From: Panorpa germanica
Lineage: Eukaryota; Arthropoda; Insecta; Mecoptera; Panorpidae
Direction of reading: 5' to 3'
Assembly (NCBI GenBank): GCA_963678705.1
Contig: OY783217.1
Span: 4,526,001 to 4,590,000, forward strand
DNA length: 64,000 nucleotides
Shown piece by piece: positions 40,601 to 49,906 of the stretch. The position numbers were made by a program, and so were the translations under genes. Numbering within the stretch: the first letter of the stretch is position 1; each line of letters opens with the position of its first letter. The notes under the pieces are model-generated. The model was not told the DNA's origin, searched no databases, and saw only the letters and a list, made by a program, of their open reading frames with translations.

Positions 40601-43600
40601 TTAGTAAATAACCTAAAATAATTATTTCTCGTAATTTAGGTTCGAATAATGATTTGCTTTGTTTATGGTGACCTTGTTTTAAAGTGAATGACGAAAACGA
40701 TAACAAAAATGTAAAATGAACTAAAGTATTTATTGTTTAAAACAACATTGAATCATTAAGAAAACAGAACAATCAAAAAAAGGAATGAAATAATAAATTA
40801 CAAAGCAGAAACGTTGTGCATTGATGCGTTATGACATTTTGATGGCATTGGGCAGATAAGTAACATTATTACCAATATGATTTCAATAGTCATAATGAAA
40901 GTATTGATTTGAAAGTAGGAACCTTAAGTACAGTACACACCTGTGTGACTCCAACATACGACATTCAAAATTTATATATTTTCATTCATAAATTGATGCT
41001 ATTTAGACATGAATGTAGTAAATTTGTTGAAATTTTATCGTTTAGACTAATGCGACATTCATTTAACTCTACTAAACTCAGAAACCTCAGTGAAGCATCA
41101 GAGTATGTTTTCTCTGTTACTTTTATTTACTGACTCTGGTCGCAGTGAAAAGTAAAATCCTTTAAATATACTATAATGAAAATATTATTTGCGTTTGCAT
41201 TATCATACAGGTTATATAAGGCTGAATGTAAAAAAAAATTGAATAAATGAAATCTACGGCTCCTTAAAAAACCTGAGCGTTATTTGGCAATATGAATACT
41301 TCAAATATATAACTGTGACTTCAATTTGGGGTGCTAATCTTTCATGTTTTATGGACTAGGACAATTGACACACAACATTTGATCAGTTAAAAGACATAGC
41401 AATATACATATTCGATTGGAATTGATAATTAATAAATGAATATTATTTAATTATTGACTTTCAATGAGAAAACCCTAACTCAAAACTAGTCGAATGAATT
41501 CGTACACACTGGAAAGGATGCAGATGAATTAAATTACATGTTGTACCGGTGTGGACGTGGACAATAAATGTTGGATGTCACACAGTGTGTACGAAACATT
41601 ACGCATTGTTAAGACTTATTATGGTTTCATTCACTGACCTACAACAATCAAAAATAAAAGAAGATTGAAGATCAACAAGATACGAACATGAAAAAATTTT
41701 TAATCATTGTTGTTCTCAGAATAATGTATATTCTTTTATGGTATAAAAAGTGATGTATTTATTACTCACAATGCGGGCCCCCGTAATAAGCCCGTAAAAT
41801 AAATAATTTTTGAAGTATTCCAGATTAAGCATTTTAAGTCAATCGAATTTATTTTTCGAAGGAAATCTTTCCATCAAAATTTTTATGAAAAATTTAAATA
41901 ATTTTTTTTATTACCTTTAATGGCGTTTTTAATTACATTTACTATTGTCTGCCATAGTTTCTCAGGTTCAATCTCAACATGCCCAGGTTGAGGATATATT
42001 AATTCCACCTAGAAAAAGAAACATAATCATTAGATAGAAGGTAAGTTGGAATTAGAAGTTATCACCCAGGTAGAAAATTGTATTGCAGTGTAAGATCCAC
42101 TTGCTAGCTGCATTGCGTTACATTTTCTACCTGGGCAATGAAAATTAAATATTAATTAAATGTTTCGATTAAATTTAATTAGGTTAAATCTCTAATCTTA
42201 AACTCTACAAAATTGTGCCAAGTTTAATAAGACTCTCTATCAGGATCTCGATTTGTTTCCATCAAAAGAACTCGAAAGTAAAATTGGGAAAGACTAGGTA
42301 ATATTCACACTCAGTTTGACGTGGTTCTTTACAAGTAAAACATAATTCGCAATGCGCATAAATTATCATAATTATATTATTTAATCAGGCCCCATCAAAA
42401 CTATTTTTTTTTAATTTAAATAACTTTAACCTCTGTATCGTTGATTATCACTAACCGCCTTCATCAATATTCGCGTTAATCGCTGATTCTAGATAGGTGT
42501 TTATTTGACCGTGAAAGTTCAGTTCGTTCTGATAATGATTGTACTATACCATCTATCAGTTCTTGAAATACAATAAACAAAAAATTATAATTATAGCATG
42601 ACAATGCTTGGTAATAAGTTAATCATAGCGACACATCCTATAAAGTAATAGTTAGCTCTTGTTTACAAAAAAGACACGTTATTAAACATGCGCTGTAAAA
42701 ATTGTTAATTATTATTATCTAGCTGGCATTGTGTTCTATAATCTTCTTCATACATCAGAAATTGTAAACTTGGAAAGAAACACGTAAGTTCTATTTGTAA
42801 TGCATATTTATTATTTATAGCGTATTGATTAGACTGTGGTTCAAGGTGAATCTGAACATCTCTTAGGGTCTGTCATGCTGAAAATGGCTACATGCGATTA
42901 CGTGCGATTCCTGCACAGATAAGTCGCTTCCAGGACAAAAGCTGTGATTATATTTACAAGATCAGGAAACGACTGACATCGTTTGCGACCAAGAGTCGGA
43001 CGTAGTCGGATCAGGGCCCGTATTCCTGAGTCTTGCGAGCAATAATCGTGAACATTTTACGAATTACTTTTAAAAGAGTATTCCTGTACTATTCCTGAAT
43101 TTTATTATTAATTATTATTATAGTACAGGAATACTTTTTTAAAAGTGATACGTAAAATGTTTCACTTATATAAATCAGATTTGTTCGATCACAACCATCG
43201 TTCGCAAGACTCAGGAATATGGTCCCAGGTGCGAGTTAAGCTTTATACAGATCTGATACAGGTATAGGATGTAATTCTGCGTTTCCTTAATGACTAAATA
43301 CGCTTATATAAAGACTTAAATTTCGTGGAAGTTACTTTTGCTTTTGTGTTTCTTGTTCTTTTTGTAGAACAGTCAATAATTTAGAAAAAACTTATATTAT
43401 ACACCCAGGTTGAAAATTGTATTGCACAACGCATGCCTCAACCTAATTCCAAGGTTCATTTTCCATTTCTATATAGAAATTGACTTGCACTTTAACAGCT
43501 CACTACAAGCTAATTATAATATTACACTATCTACCTGGGCATCATCTAATTTCATTTTATGCACTAAATTTAATACAATTAATTATGTGTTTACTTTATG

Positions 43601-45827
43601 TACTCTTGTCCTATTTCGGATGCTAATTCCTATCACGAACGACCTCCTGATATGTTCGCAGTTCATCGAGGCCTCATATATATGCACTAAACTAGTTCGC
43701 AATACAATTATGATTATTCCATATGTATATATAATCAGTTCAACAAAACTATTGAACCCAGGTAATACAACGGTGATCCAAGAATCGATCTCGAAAACAT
43801 AAAGTAATCACGAGAGAAACTGGGTACATTTAAAATATTAGTCTTCTTGGGATTATACAAATTTAGGCTACTTAAGGCCACCCCAAGGTATCAAACCTAT
43901 TTTGCAACTTATTTAAATTCGACCTCTAATATTAAATTAAAAATTAGGCAAATCAAAAAAAAAACTATTTCAAAACATGTATAATCATGCAAATATAATA
44001 CAAACTTGAAGTGTTATTATCTCAAGAACAGCACAGATTCAAAACTTGAAATAATTTATATAAGTTATATACTTAAAAATTTGAATAAAGCCTTCTAAGA
44101 AAATTTTATTGCACTGTATTAATTTTACAATTTATTTAATTACTCATATTTCAAGTTTACCCTGTAAATACTGATGTAGCATTTGTAGTGACGTAACATT
44201 GATGTTGCAAGAAATTTTACGTAAATTCTATATAAATATATTTCCTTGCTTCCTTGTTCAACCCTTTACCCCCCCCCCCCCCCACACACAAATAGAATAC
44301 TGATATGAGCACAGTCTAGTGATCCTGTGTAGTGTGACAACAGTAAATTATCGAATTGTTTCAGTTTGAATTATCATTTTTTTATTGCGTATGCTTTGTG
44401 CATAAGTAATATAATTTATCTAATACTAATTATTATCTTTAATAATTTATATTTACGATAAATATTTTTATTTATTTATATTTCACAAGGTGAACTTGCA
44501 TATATTTAACGTTAAAACATAAAATTAACACTAAAACTCAGTAGGTAAGAATGTTCTTTTACAAGATATGATTAAATTTGTAGAAAATTTAATCTGGATA
44601 GAATATAATGTGAGATTATTTTTATATAGGCTGGGGTTCCAACAAAGAGCCATGGTATACACCCAGTAAAGATTTTAGAGTCAGTTTGACATCATAATGA
44701 AGATGCGTATGATTTTTTTGTCATGAAAGAATTCATTTACAGTTCAGTTTCTCACAGTCGTTCATATGAAATGTCTATTTTATCGGCTACAAATGGCGAA
44801 ACCACTCCACCTGTCAAAACAAATGAAGATAAAGTTGATGCGAACTATAATTGAAGTGCGTTGGTAATAGAAACGTCACAAAACAGGACATTTCACCAAA
44901 TTGTCCACTGGGCACATTTAAGGAAGTTCACTTAAATACAAAAAAATAGAAAGTATAATTAGGGTAACTACGTAAGAACGGTGATTGTTTATAAATTTTG
45001 AAACAAAAATATTTACAACTTGAAAAGATTACCAATGAGTAATACATGTAAAAGTGTGTACATTTAATTCAATAAAACTAATGCAGTCTGCGTTTAACAA
45101 ACGTTTTTAGAATAACAAATAAATTTCCCCTCGCCGCACTACATACTTTCGTTGTCAGTATTAAGAACATGCTGGATGCATATGTTGTCCATACAAAACA
45201 CTCCAACATGTTTGTATTACTATTAGCCGTTTAAAAATACATTCAAAAAAAATACAAAAAATATTTGGAACGTAAAAAAAATTACTATTAAATTGTAATG
45301 TATATATTTACCTACTACTTAGCTTGTTAAACCACTTAATAAAATAAATAATGACTAAAAACAATTAAAAAACGATTTTAAAAATAAGTAGTACGTTCAT
45401 TGAAGAAATAATCCACTATTTCGTTTTATTTTATTTAAAACTCATAAAAATATTTTGACAGGTTTCAAGGAATTAAAACTTATTTATTTTTAGGTTAAGT
45501 TTGATTTATTTCCTGTTATATATCCTGTCTTATATACGTATCTAACACCACTGCATAATAGATATTATGCAAATCATAAAATATACGAAGATAATATCGA
45601 CTCAAAGTTAATCTGAACAAAGAATTTCTGCAACTAATACTTAATCTAACAATACTGATAAGAATTATCAGTTAATAGCTAATGCATGATTAAAAACATA
45701 TATGAAAGTAAGTTAAAATAAATACCTGATCACAAGCACTTCCAATTATTTTTGCATTGCTATTAAAAATAAAACTTCTAATTGTTGTAGTTCCAACATC
45801 TAAAGATGCGATATATTTATCACCCAT
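28418..45827 (-). CDS. GK5: Putative glycerol kinase 5 (FGGY kinase), 11 exons, complete
   Basis: Exons in transcript order: 45726-45827, 41915-42008, 35423-35592, 35246-35335, 32782-32899, 31814-32010, 30448-30679, 30024-30118, 29055-29245, 28718-28848 and 28418-28641. Every junction is GT-AG and every phase matches, giving 547 aa from ATG (45825-45827) to TGA (28418-28420). The human GK5 family length is about 530 aa. Visible FGGY landmarks are DVGTTT at residues 10-15, GISTQR at 78-83, TWDKQTG just after it, SDQSAS from 259, LGTGSF at 280-285 and VDGGVSRN at 431-438. The pattern GISTQR-x-T-F-I-T-W plus HNFITWKDLRA is that of the GK5 subfamily, not canonical GK, which has an Arg-Glu pair. 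The position after Arg83 is Ser. By family knowledge the protein would be a cytosolic ATP-dependent sugar/polyol kinase, but its substrate is inferred only. Introns range from 76 bp to 6.3 kb and the large ones are full of MITEs. The gene lies downstream of, and on the same strand as, the TEX14-like gene. Confidence 0.95.
33538..34210 (+). mobile_element. TA-flanked MITE, family A copy, in GK5 intron
   Basis: A full-length copy flanked by TA on both sides (33536-33537 and 34211-34212). It starts ATGCGCTTGTGTCC and ends ACACAAGCCCAT. The inner hairpin CTATCTCTTTTATAC...GTAAAAGAGATA is present. It lies in the 2.3-kb intron between GK5 exons 4 and 5. Confidence 0.88.
34835..35002. mobile_element. 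PIF/Harbinger-like MITE in GK5 intron
   Basis: Ends TGCCGGGCTCACATATGCGT and the mirrored CGCACGTGTGGTTCCGGCA, flanked by TTA on both sides (34832-34834 and 35003-35005). It is 168 bp, about the length of 3014-3177, but the interior differs. Confidence 0.7.
35423..35592 (-). CDS. GK5: GK5 exon 3 (substrate-site region)
   Basis: The exon carries the GISTQR-S-TFITWDKQTG stretch and the HNFITWKDLRADEL stretch. In bacterial and animal glycerol kinases the equivalent Arg-Glu pair binds glycerol. Here the Arg (83) is kept and the Glu is replaced by Ser. The exon starts with two bases of a split Asp codon and ends in phase 0. Confidence 0.92.
37095..37530 (+). mobile_element. TA-flanked MITE, family A copy, in GK5 intron
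   Basis: It starts ATGGGCTTGTGT and ends ACACAAGCCCAT followed by TA. It lacks the left subterminal block. It lies in the 6.3-kb intron between GK5 exons 2 and 3. Confidence 0.85.
38070..38246. mobile_element. hAT-like MITE in GK5 intron
   Basis: Left end CAGGGGTGTCCGCAG, right end CTGTAGACGCCCTTG (imperfect inverted repeat). Flanks TTTATATT (38062-38069) and CTTATATT (38247-38254) match at 7 of 8 positions. Confidence 0.65.
38655..38975. mobile_element. hAT MITE (family E), perfect 8-bp target duplication
   Basis: A 321-bp element from CAGAGGCGGCAAGC to TAAGGCCGCCCCTG, flanked by CATAAACT at 38647-38654 and 38976-38983. The same family is inverted at 59008-59379 (shared ACAAGTGCCTCGCAA, TTTCTCGTCAATTATCATCA). 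Confidence 0.9.
42064..42136. repeat. 73-bp hairpin, MITE-derived
   Basis: CCCAGGTAGAAAATTGTATT pairs with the mirrored right end (GTTACATTTTCTACCTGGG), extending to about 25 pairs with small mismatches and a loop of about 18 nt. The same ends occur around a longer interior at 43404-43539. Confidence 0.7.
43014..43226. mobile_element. Foldback MITE with GGGCCCGTATTCCTGAG ends
   Basis: The left end GGGCCCGTATTCCTGAGTCT is mirrored by AGACTCAGGAATATGGTCCC. The inner arms (AGTATTCCTGTACTA and TAGTACAGGAATACT) also pair. The whole element is a near-continuous foldback. Confidence 0.75.
43404..43539. mobile_element. MITE related to the 42064 hairpin
   Basis: Left CCCAGGTTGAAAATTGTATTG, right ACTATCTACCTGGG. 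At 136 bp it has a longer interior. ATTATACA and GCATCATC flanks give no clear duplication. Confidence 0.6.
43596..43800 (+). repeat. Dispersed repeat D copy, diverged
   Basis: It shares CCTATTTCGGATGCTAATTC, CTATCACGAACGACC and GAGGCCTCATATATATG with the other copies. It lies in GK5 intron 1. Confidence 0.55.
44270..44289. repeat. Poly-C tract followed by CA repeat
   Basis: A run of about 14 C residues then ACACACA, inside AT-rich intron sequence. Confidence 0.85.
44660..44914 (-). repeat. K repeat, copy 2
   Basis: It contains ACAAATGGCGAAACCACTCC and AGTTGATGCGAACT, shared with 48470-48530. CACCCAGT at the left and CACTGGGCAC at the right are weak inverted ends. The reading frame carries an extra base relative to the other copies. 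It lies in GK5 intron 1. Confidence 0.5.
45726..45827 (-). CDS. GK5: GK5 exon 1 (start codon, phosphate-binding motif)
   Basis: This exon encodes 34 residues beginning MGDKYIASLDVGTTTIRS and ends in phase 0 at CAG/GTATTT. The DxGTT motif is the N-terminal FGGY phosphate-binding loop. The ATG follows AT-rich sequence (ttaaataATGG). No upstream in-frame alternative ATG with coding character is visible, so this start is preferred. Confidence 0.93.
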
Positions 45828-46626
45828 TATTTAAAAACACTCACAAATAATATTAATCACAGATTTAAATATCATTTAAATATTCCCGCCTTTATTATAT
45901 CTCTGTAAATATTTTTACAAATACACCAATATGCGGCAGCACTTTACTTTTTATTTACAAATTAATATTAAAATATAACCTTAAAAATATTAAATTTTAT
46001 TTATTGTTAATTCTTTATATTATTATCTTAATAATAAGTGTGTTGTGATAATATTTGTAAATAAAAATATCTATTTCTAGCGAGTTATATTTACGAGATC
46101 CTCACTGTATTGCTATCGAAATGCAAATACTATGTGTACTAACGGAGCTTATTTCCATCGTGACATGTCACTGCCGTCACTGCGCGTTCACTATGGTGTA
46201 TATCTTATCGCGCGAGAACAGAGCATGCGCTCAAATATATATAATACACAGAATTCATAAGTAATTACATATATCTAGAGCAGGGTTCAAATGTCAATTT
46301 ATACGGAATTAGATAAACGCTATTTCAAACATAATTTAAAACTTTTTTAAAATACTGCGCTATTATATTTTGTATTAAACTTTTAAATAACCGGATATTC
46401 ATGAATTCTCTTGCAAATATATACTTCCAGTTTAATAGTGCAAGTACTTCAGATAATACAACGTAATCCTGAATCAATTGACGTAATATTTATACAGTAT
46501 ACAGGTTTAAACCTGTAATTAACCTGTTAATTAATTAGCACAAGTAATAAATATGTAATGACATAATTATTAAGAAATTAATGCAAGTGCTTGCAATTTT
46601 AATTGATATGAATATTAAATGACATG

Positions 46627-46890
46627 TTTTATTGCTTAATTTTATTTTCATTTAATTTTTTTACCATCGGTCTATTTTCGATGCTGAGTCCTATCACCCA
46701 CATACTAAATATCTATCACCGACGACCTTTTACTATGTTGGCAGTATTTGTAGTGCCGTGGCCTCATATATGTGTACCATACCGCTACCTCATAAGTTTA
46801 TTAGTACATAATCAAATTAATTCTAATACAGAGATAATAATCCAGTCCAGTGATCGAATCCGAAGACATAGCAGTCTGGATTCAAGATAA
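46627..46890 (+). repeat. Dispersed repeat D copy
   Basis: It contains CGATGCTGAGTCCTATCACC, TGCCGTGGCCTCATATATGTG and near its end GATCGAATCCGAAGACATAG, which resembles a tRNA B-box word. No target duplication was determined. Confidence 0.65.
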
Positions 46891-47056
46891 AAAAAGTTAT
46901 CTTGATACTTCTCTAAATAAATAAAAATATATTTAATTTTTAAGATTTACTTCAAAAAATCAAATAGGATCTGGGAATTATAAACTGAGAACAAGATTAT
47001 TTGTTAAAACTGTATTATTGCTTACTAAACACGTAGTTATATAGTTTTTATGTATA

Positions 47057-47683
47057 TTGGGCTTGTGTCCTATGTCTTAATTTCTATAAAAGTGTACTAT
47101 ATATTGGTTACTAGAACCTCAAATGTTCAATTATTTTTTAATAACTCCTTATATGTTAAGAGATATTAACAATTAAAAAAGTCATTTTGTCTCTTTAATT
47201 ATTAAAGGGATTCAACGTTGTACACATTGCAAGTGCATGTGACATCACAATCCTTGTGTAAGATTGCCAACCTTACAGATCATAATCTCTGCTATATGTA
47301 TTTATATATCAAAATATCAAATATTATTTACACCTATTTCAAGGAACAATAAAATTTCAATATTAGGTCTGCCTTAGCAGGGTTAAATAACATACAAACT
47401 TATTATTCTTTAATTTAACTTGATTATTTGACTACCAACAGCTACAGAACATTACCACAGCACTGACCTACTCAACAAATAACTGACGTTAAAATGCATT
47501 TTACGTCATACAATAATGGCCGACCACTTCTAGCGCTAAAACTACAATTCAAACTTTTAATTGCTATATCTCCGTCAATATTTAGATATTTAATAAAATA
47601 GATACACCAATACACATTTGTTAACATCAATTTCAATCAACAATTGAAAAATCGACCACTAAAAAATGAGTATATAAGGCCAT
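47057..47683 (+). mobile_element. TA-flanked MITE, family A copy, intergenic
   Basis: Left end TTGGGCTTGTGTCC follows TA and the right end ...AAGGCCAT precedes TA. The body matches the 18733 and 33538 copies closely. It lies between the GK5 start and the 3' end of the TEX14-like gene. Confidence 0.86.
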
Positions 47684-48335
47684 TATAAACTGAAAATTAA
47701 AGTATTGTTTAAAAGTATATTACTGCCTGCTAAACACGCAGTTATATAGCTTTTACGTATTATTTATATCTAAACGTATCTGCTACATAATTGTAATGTA
47801 TAGCCATATTTCCAGAGTCCGATACTTGAGGTAACAAAGGCATCTCACTTCAGGGTTCTGTTCCCGAATAAACTACAAGCGTTTCTGCTAAAACCTTAAA
47901 ATTGTTTGTTGGAATATTTTATCACTGTACTTTGTGGGACTTTGCTATTATAAAATATTACCAAGTAAACTAAATTTATTATTCATTTAATGTTACATAA
48001 ACCATTATTTTCTTAGAATTGTATGACATATTATGCAAAAAAAATTGTTTGCTTCAATACTGTAAAACAATAGAATATAAAATAGAGGTTTACAAGCAGT
48101 TAACCTAATGTTACAATGTTGTAAACTATAAATTACATTACACAATTTATATAATAATGAACAAATAAAAATTATGATGAAATGTTGTTGTAGTCATTTA
48201 TTTCAGAAGAGATGTTCTATTTACGCTATGAAGATAACTAGATAACTTTCCAAAAACCACATGTTTTTACTATAAGTTACATTGCTGCATGTAAACTCGA
48301 GCAGTTGCATCATCGAGATAATTATTGTAGAAAAT

Positions 48336-48590
48336 TTATTTATCCAAATACTTTTGTGATTTTTTTATTTGCCTAGACTGCGCCATAATAATTAATAAAC
48401 AATTTGAACTCCATTCAAAACCATATTTATTTAGTAGTTGTTCATATAAAATATCATTGTTATAGGTTACAAATGGCGAAACCACTTCACCTGTCGAAAT
48501 CCAGGCGACTAAGTTGATGCGAACTGCAATAGAACGGCAAATAATAAAGCTTAGAAAGTGTGACATTTCATCAAATTGGTTAGTGGGATG
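48336..48590 (-). repeat. K repeat, copy 3, with a 76-codon open frame
   Basis: The frame includes INLVAWISTGEVVSPFVTYN then NDILYEQLLNKYGFEW. It shares this with the 24 kb and 44 kb copies. No family is recognised. It may be the remnant of a transposon protein. Confidence 0.5.
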
Positions 48591-49609
48591 TTTGTAGATT
48601 TGTGTTAAGAAGGATAGTTTTTTTCTTTATGTATAAAGCGTAGGTAATTTAAAAAAGTTATAAGTTATAACAACTTACTTCATAAGATATTTGATCTACT
48701 CACCGGTAGATGTCACTTTAGATTAAGATATTTGATGTGCCATACTTAGAAAACACATTGAAGTGTTTGAATCGCTAACATAATCAGGAGGAATATATAA
48801 AATTAAAAGAGCATTGCAATTCATTATAAAATAACAATTTGAATTCGAAGCGCTTAAGACACGATTGAGTCAATTTTATAATGAAGTATATTTTGTTATA
48901 AACTCAATATTTAAAGTGTTAAAGAAAATTCAAAATCATAATGGTTATATCATTTCAATATTTTATATTCTATGATTATATAAAAATTATACATTTACAA
49001 ATAACTGTAGATTGCGCCTGATAAAATAATTCGGGCAACTACTTTAACAAAGCTTTGGTCACTGTATGATAACATGAATAATTCGCGTTATACCAATAAT
49101 GAAATAAATTATAACAATTAAAAATTGATAATACATAAAAGCAAGTATTACATACAATATAAGATATATCTTAACCATAACCTTTAATAATGTAATTAAA
49201 TAATCATTTCTAAATACGAATATATACTTATTTTAAAGAAATATATAATAATAATATTAATGGATAGGATAGTAGTATTATAAATTCGTATCTATTTTCC
49301 CATCCAGTTAAATACTTATAAAAATATATTTTTAGTTACTAATTAGGATGCTTTATTTACAAACCGTCTTTACTTCCAAAGCTACTATCAATTTTGAAAA
49401 CTAAAAGTAATTTGGCTTGAACTGATATTGTAATATAAAATTGAAATATCACAATGAATATTATAATTGGTCTCATCTGTAGAGAAACAACGTCATTACT
49501 TCATTCTGTCGAAAAATTCATTGTGTAAAATAAAAATATAAAAATATGTTTTCTTTTATAAATCGATTATACAATATACACTCTACAAAACTTTTAAAAT
49601 CACACAATT

Positions 49610-49906
49610 CTATTTATTATTTGATTCAACACTAGACCCATCAGATTCTTCCGATATTTTATTAAGCGATGGTTCAAAAGCCTGTACTTCAAAAGAAGTA
49701 ATCTCCTCGATTTCTTGAATATTTTCTGTGCTTCCTTCTTCCATTTGCGAATTCAAGGAATATGCTGATCCAGAACTATCCATTCCCAGTTCTTTATATA
49801 AATCAGCACGAGAAAGTCGCACATCATATCTGAGTTGCATGTGAGCCCCTAAATTTCCAGAGCTGAACTCATCATCAATGTAGAGATCCTCTGTGCTACG
49901 TGCATT
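49610..49906 (-). CDS. TEX14-like gene, terminal exon
   Basis: This exon encodes the final 98 residues and a TAG stop. It starts in phase 0 after AATTTCAG. The sequence includes RLSRADLYKELG, an amphipathic segment, followed by an acidic Ser/Glu-rich end (EEGSTENIQEIEEI). No domain is recognised. The coding strand reads AATAATAAATAG across the stop, so an AATAAA overlaps the stop codon, probably by chance given the AT content. Confidence 0.85.
   Translation of the reverse strand, partial: NARSTEDLYIDDEFSSGNLGAHMQLRYDVRLSRADLYKELGMDSSGSAYSLNSQMEEGSTENIQEIEEITSFEVQAFEPSLNKISEESDGSSVESNNK

Larger units (their letters stand above)
35593..41914. other. GK5 intron 2 (6.3 kb)
   Basis: It contains the family A copy (37095-37530) and hAT-type MITEs (38070-38246 and 38655-38975). 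About 35900-36560 is GC-richer, with palindromic pieces but no recognised element. A hAT-like terminus (GCTACGCCTCTG) ends near 39824, and its other end was not found. The remainder shows nothing recognisable. Confidence 0.6.
42009..45725. other. GK5 intron 1 (3.7 kb)
   Basis: It contains the hairpin 42064-42136, the foldback 43014-43226, the related element 43404-43539, repeat D (43596-43800), a poly-C/CA run at 44270-44289 and K repeat copy 2. The rest is AT-rich without recognised features. Confidence 0.7.
45828..49609. other. Intergenic region between GK5 and the TEX14-like gene
   Basis: About 46080-46250 is GC-richer (GCGCGTTCACTATGG, TCGCGCGAGAAC) and lies 250-420 bp upstream of the GK5 ATG, so it is a plausible promoter. 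The rest holds repeat D (46627-46890), the family A copy (47057-47683), K repeat copy 3 and AT-rich sequence. No gene is seen. Confidence 0.5.

Noticed and set aside
43410..43802. 130-codon open frame on the plus strand
   Set aside because: It runs through two repeats (43404-43539 and 43596-43800) inside GK5 intron 1, on the strand opposite the gene.
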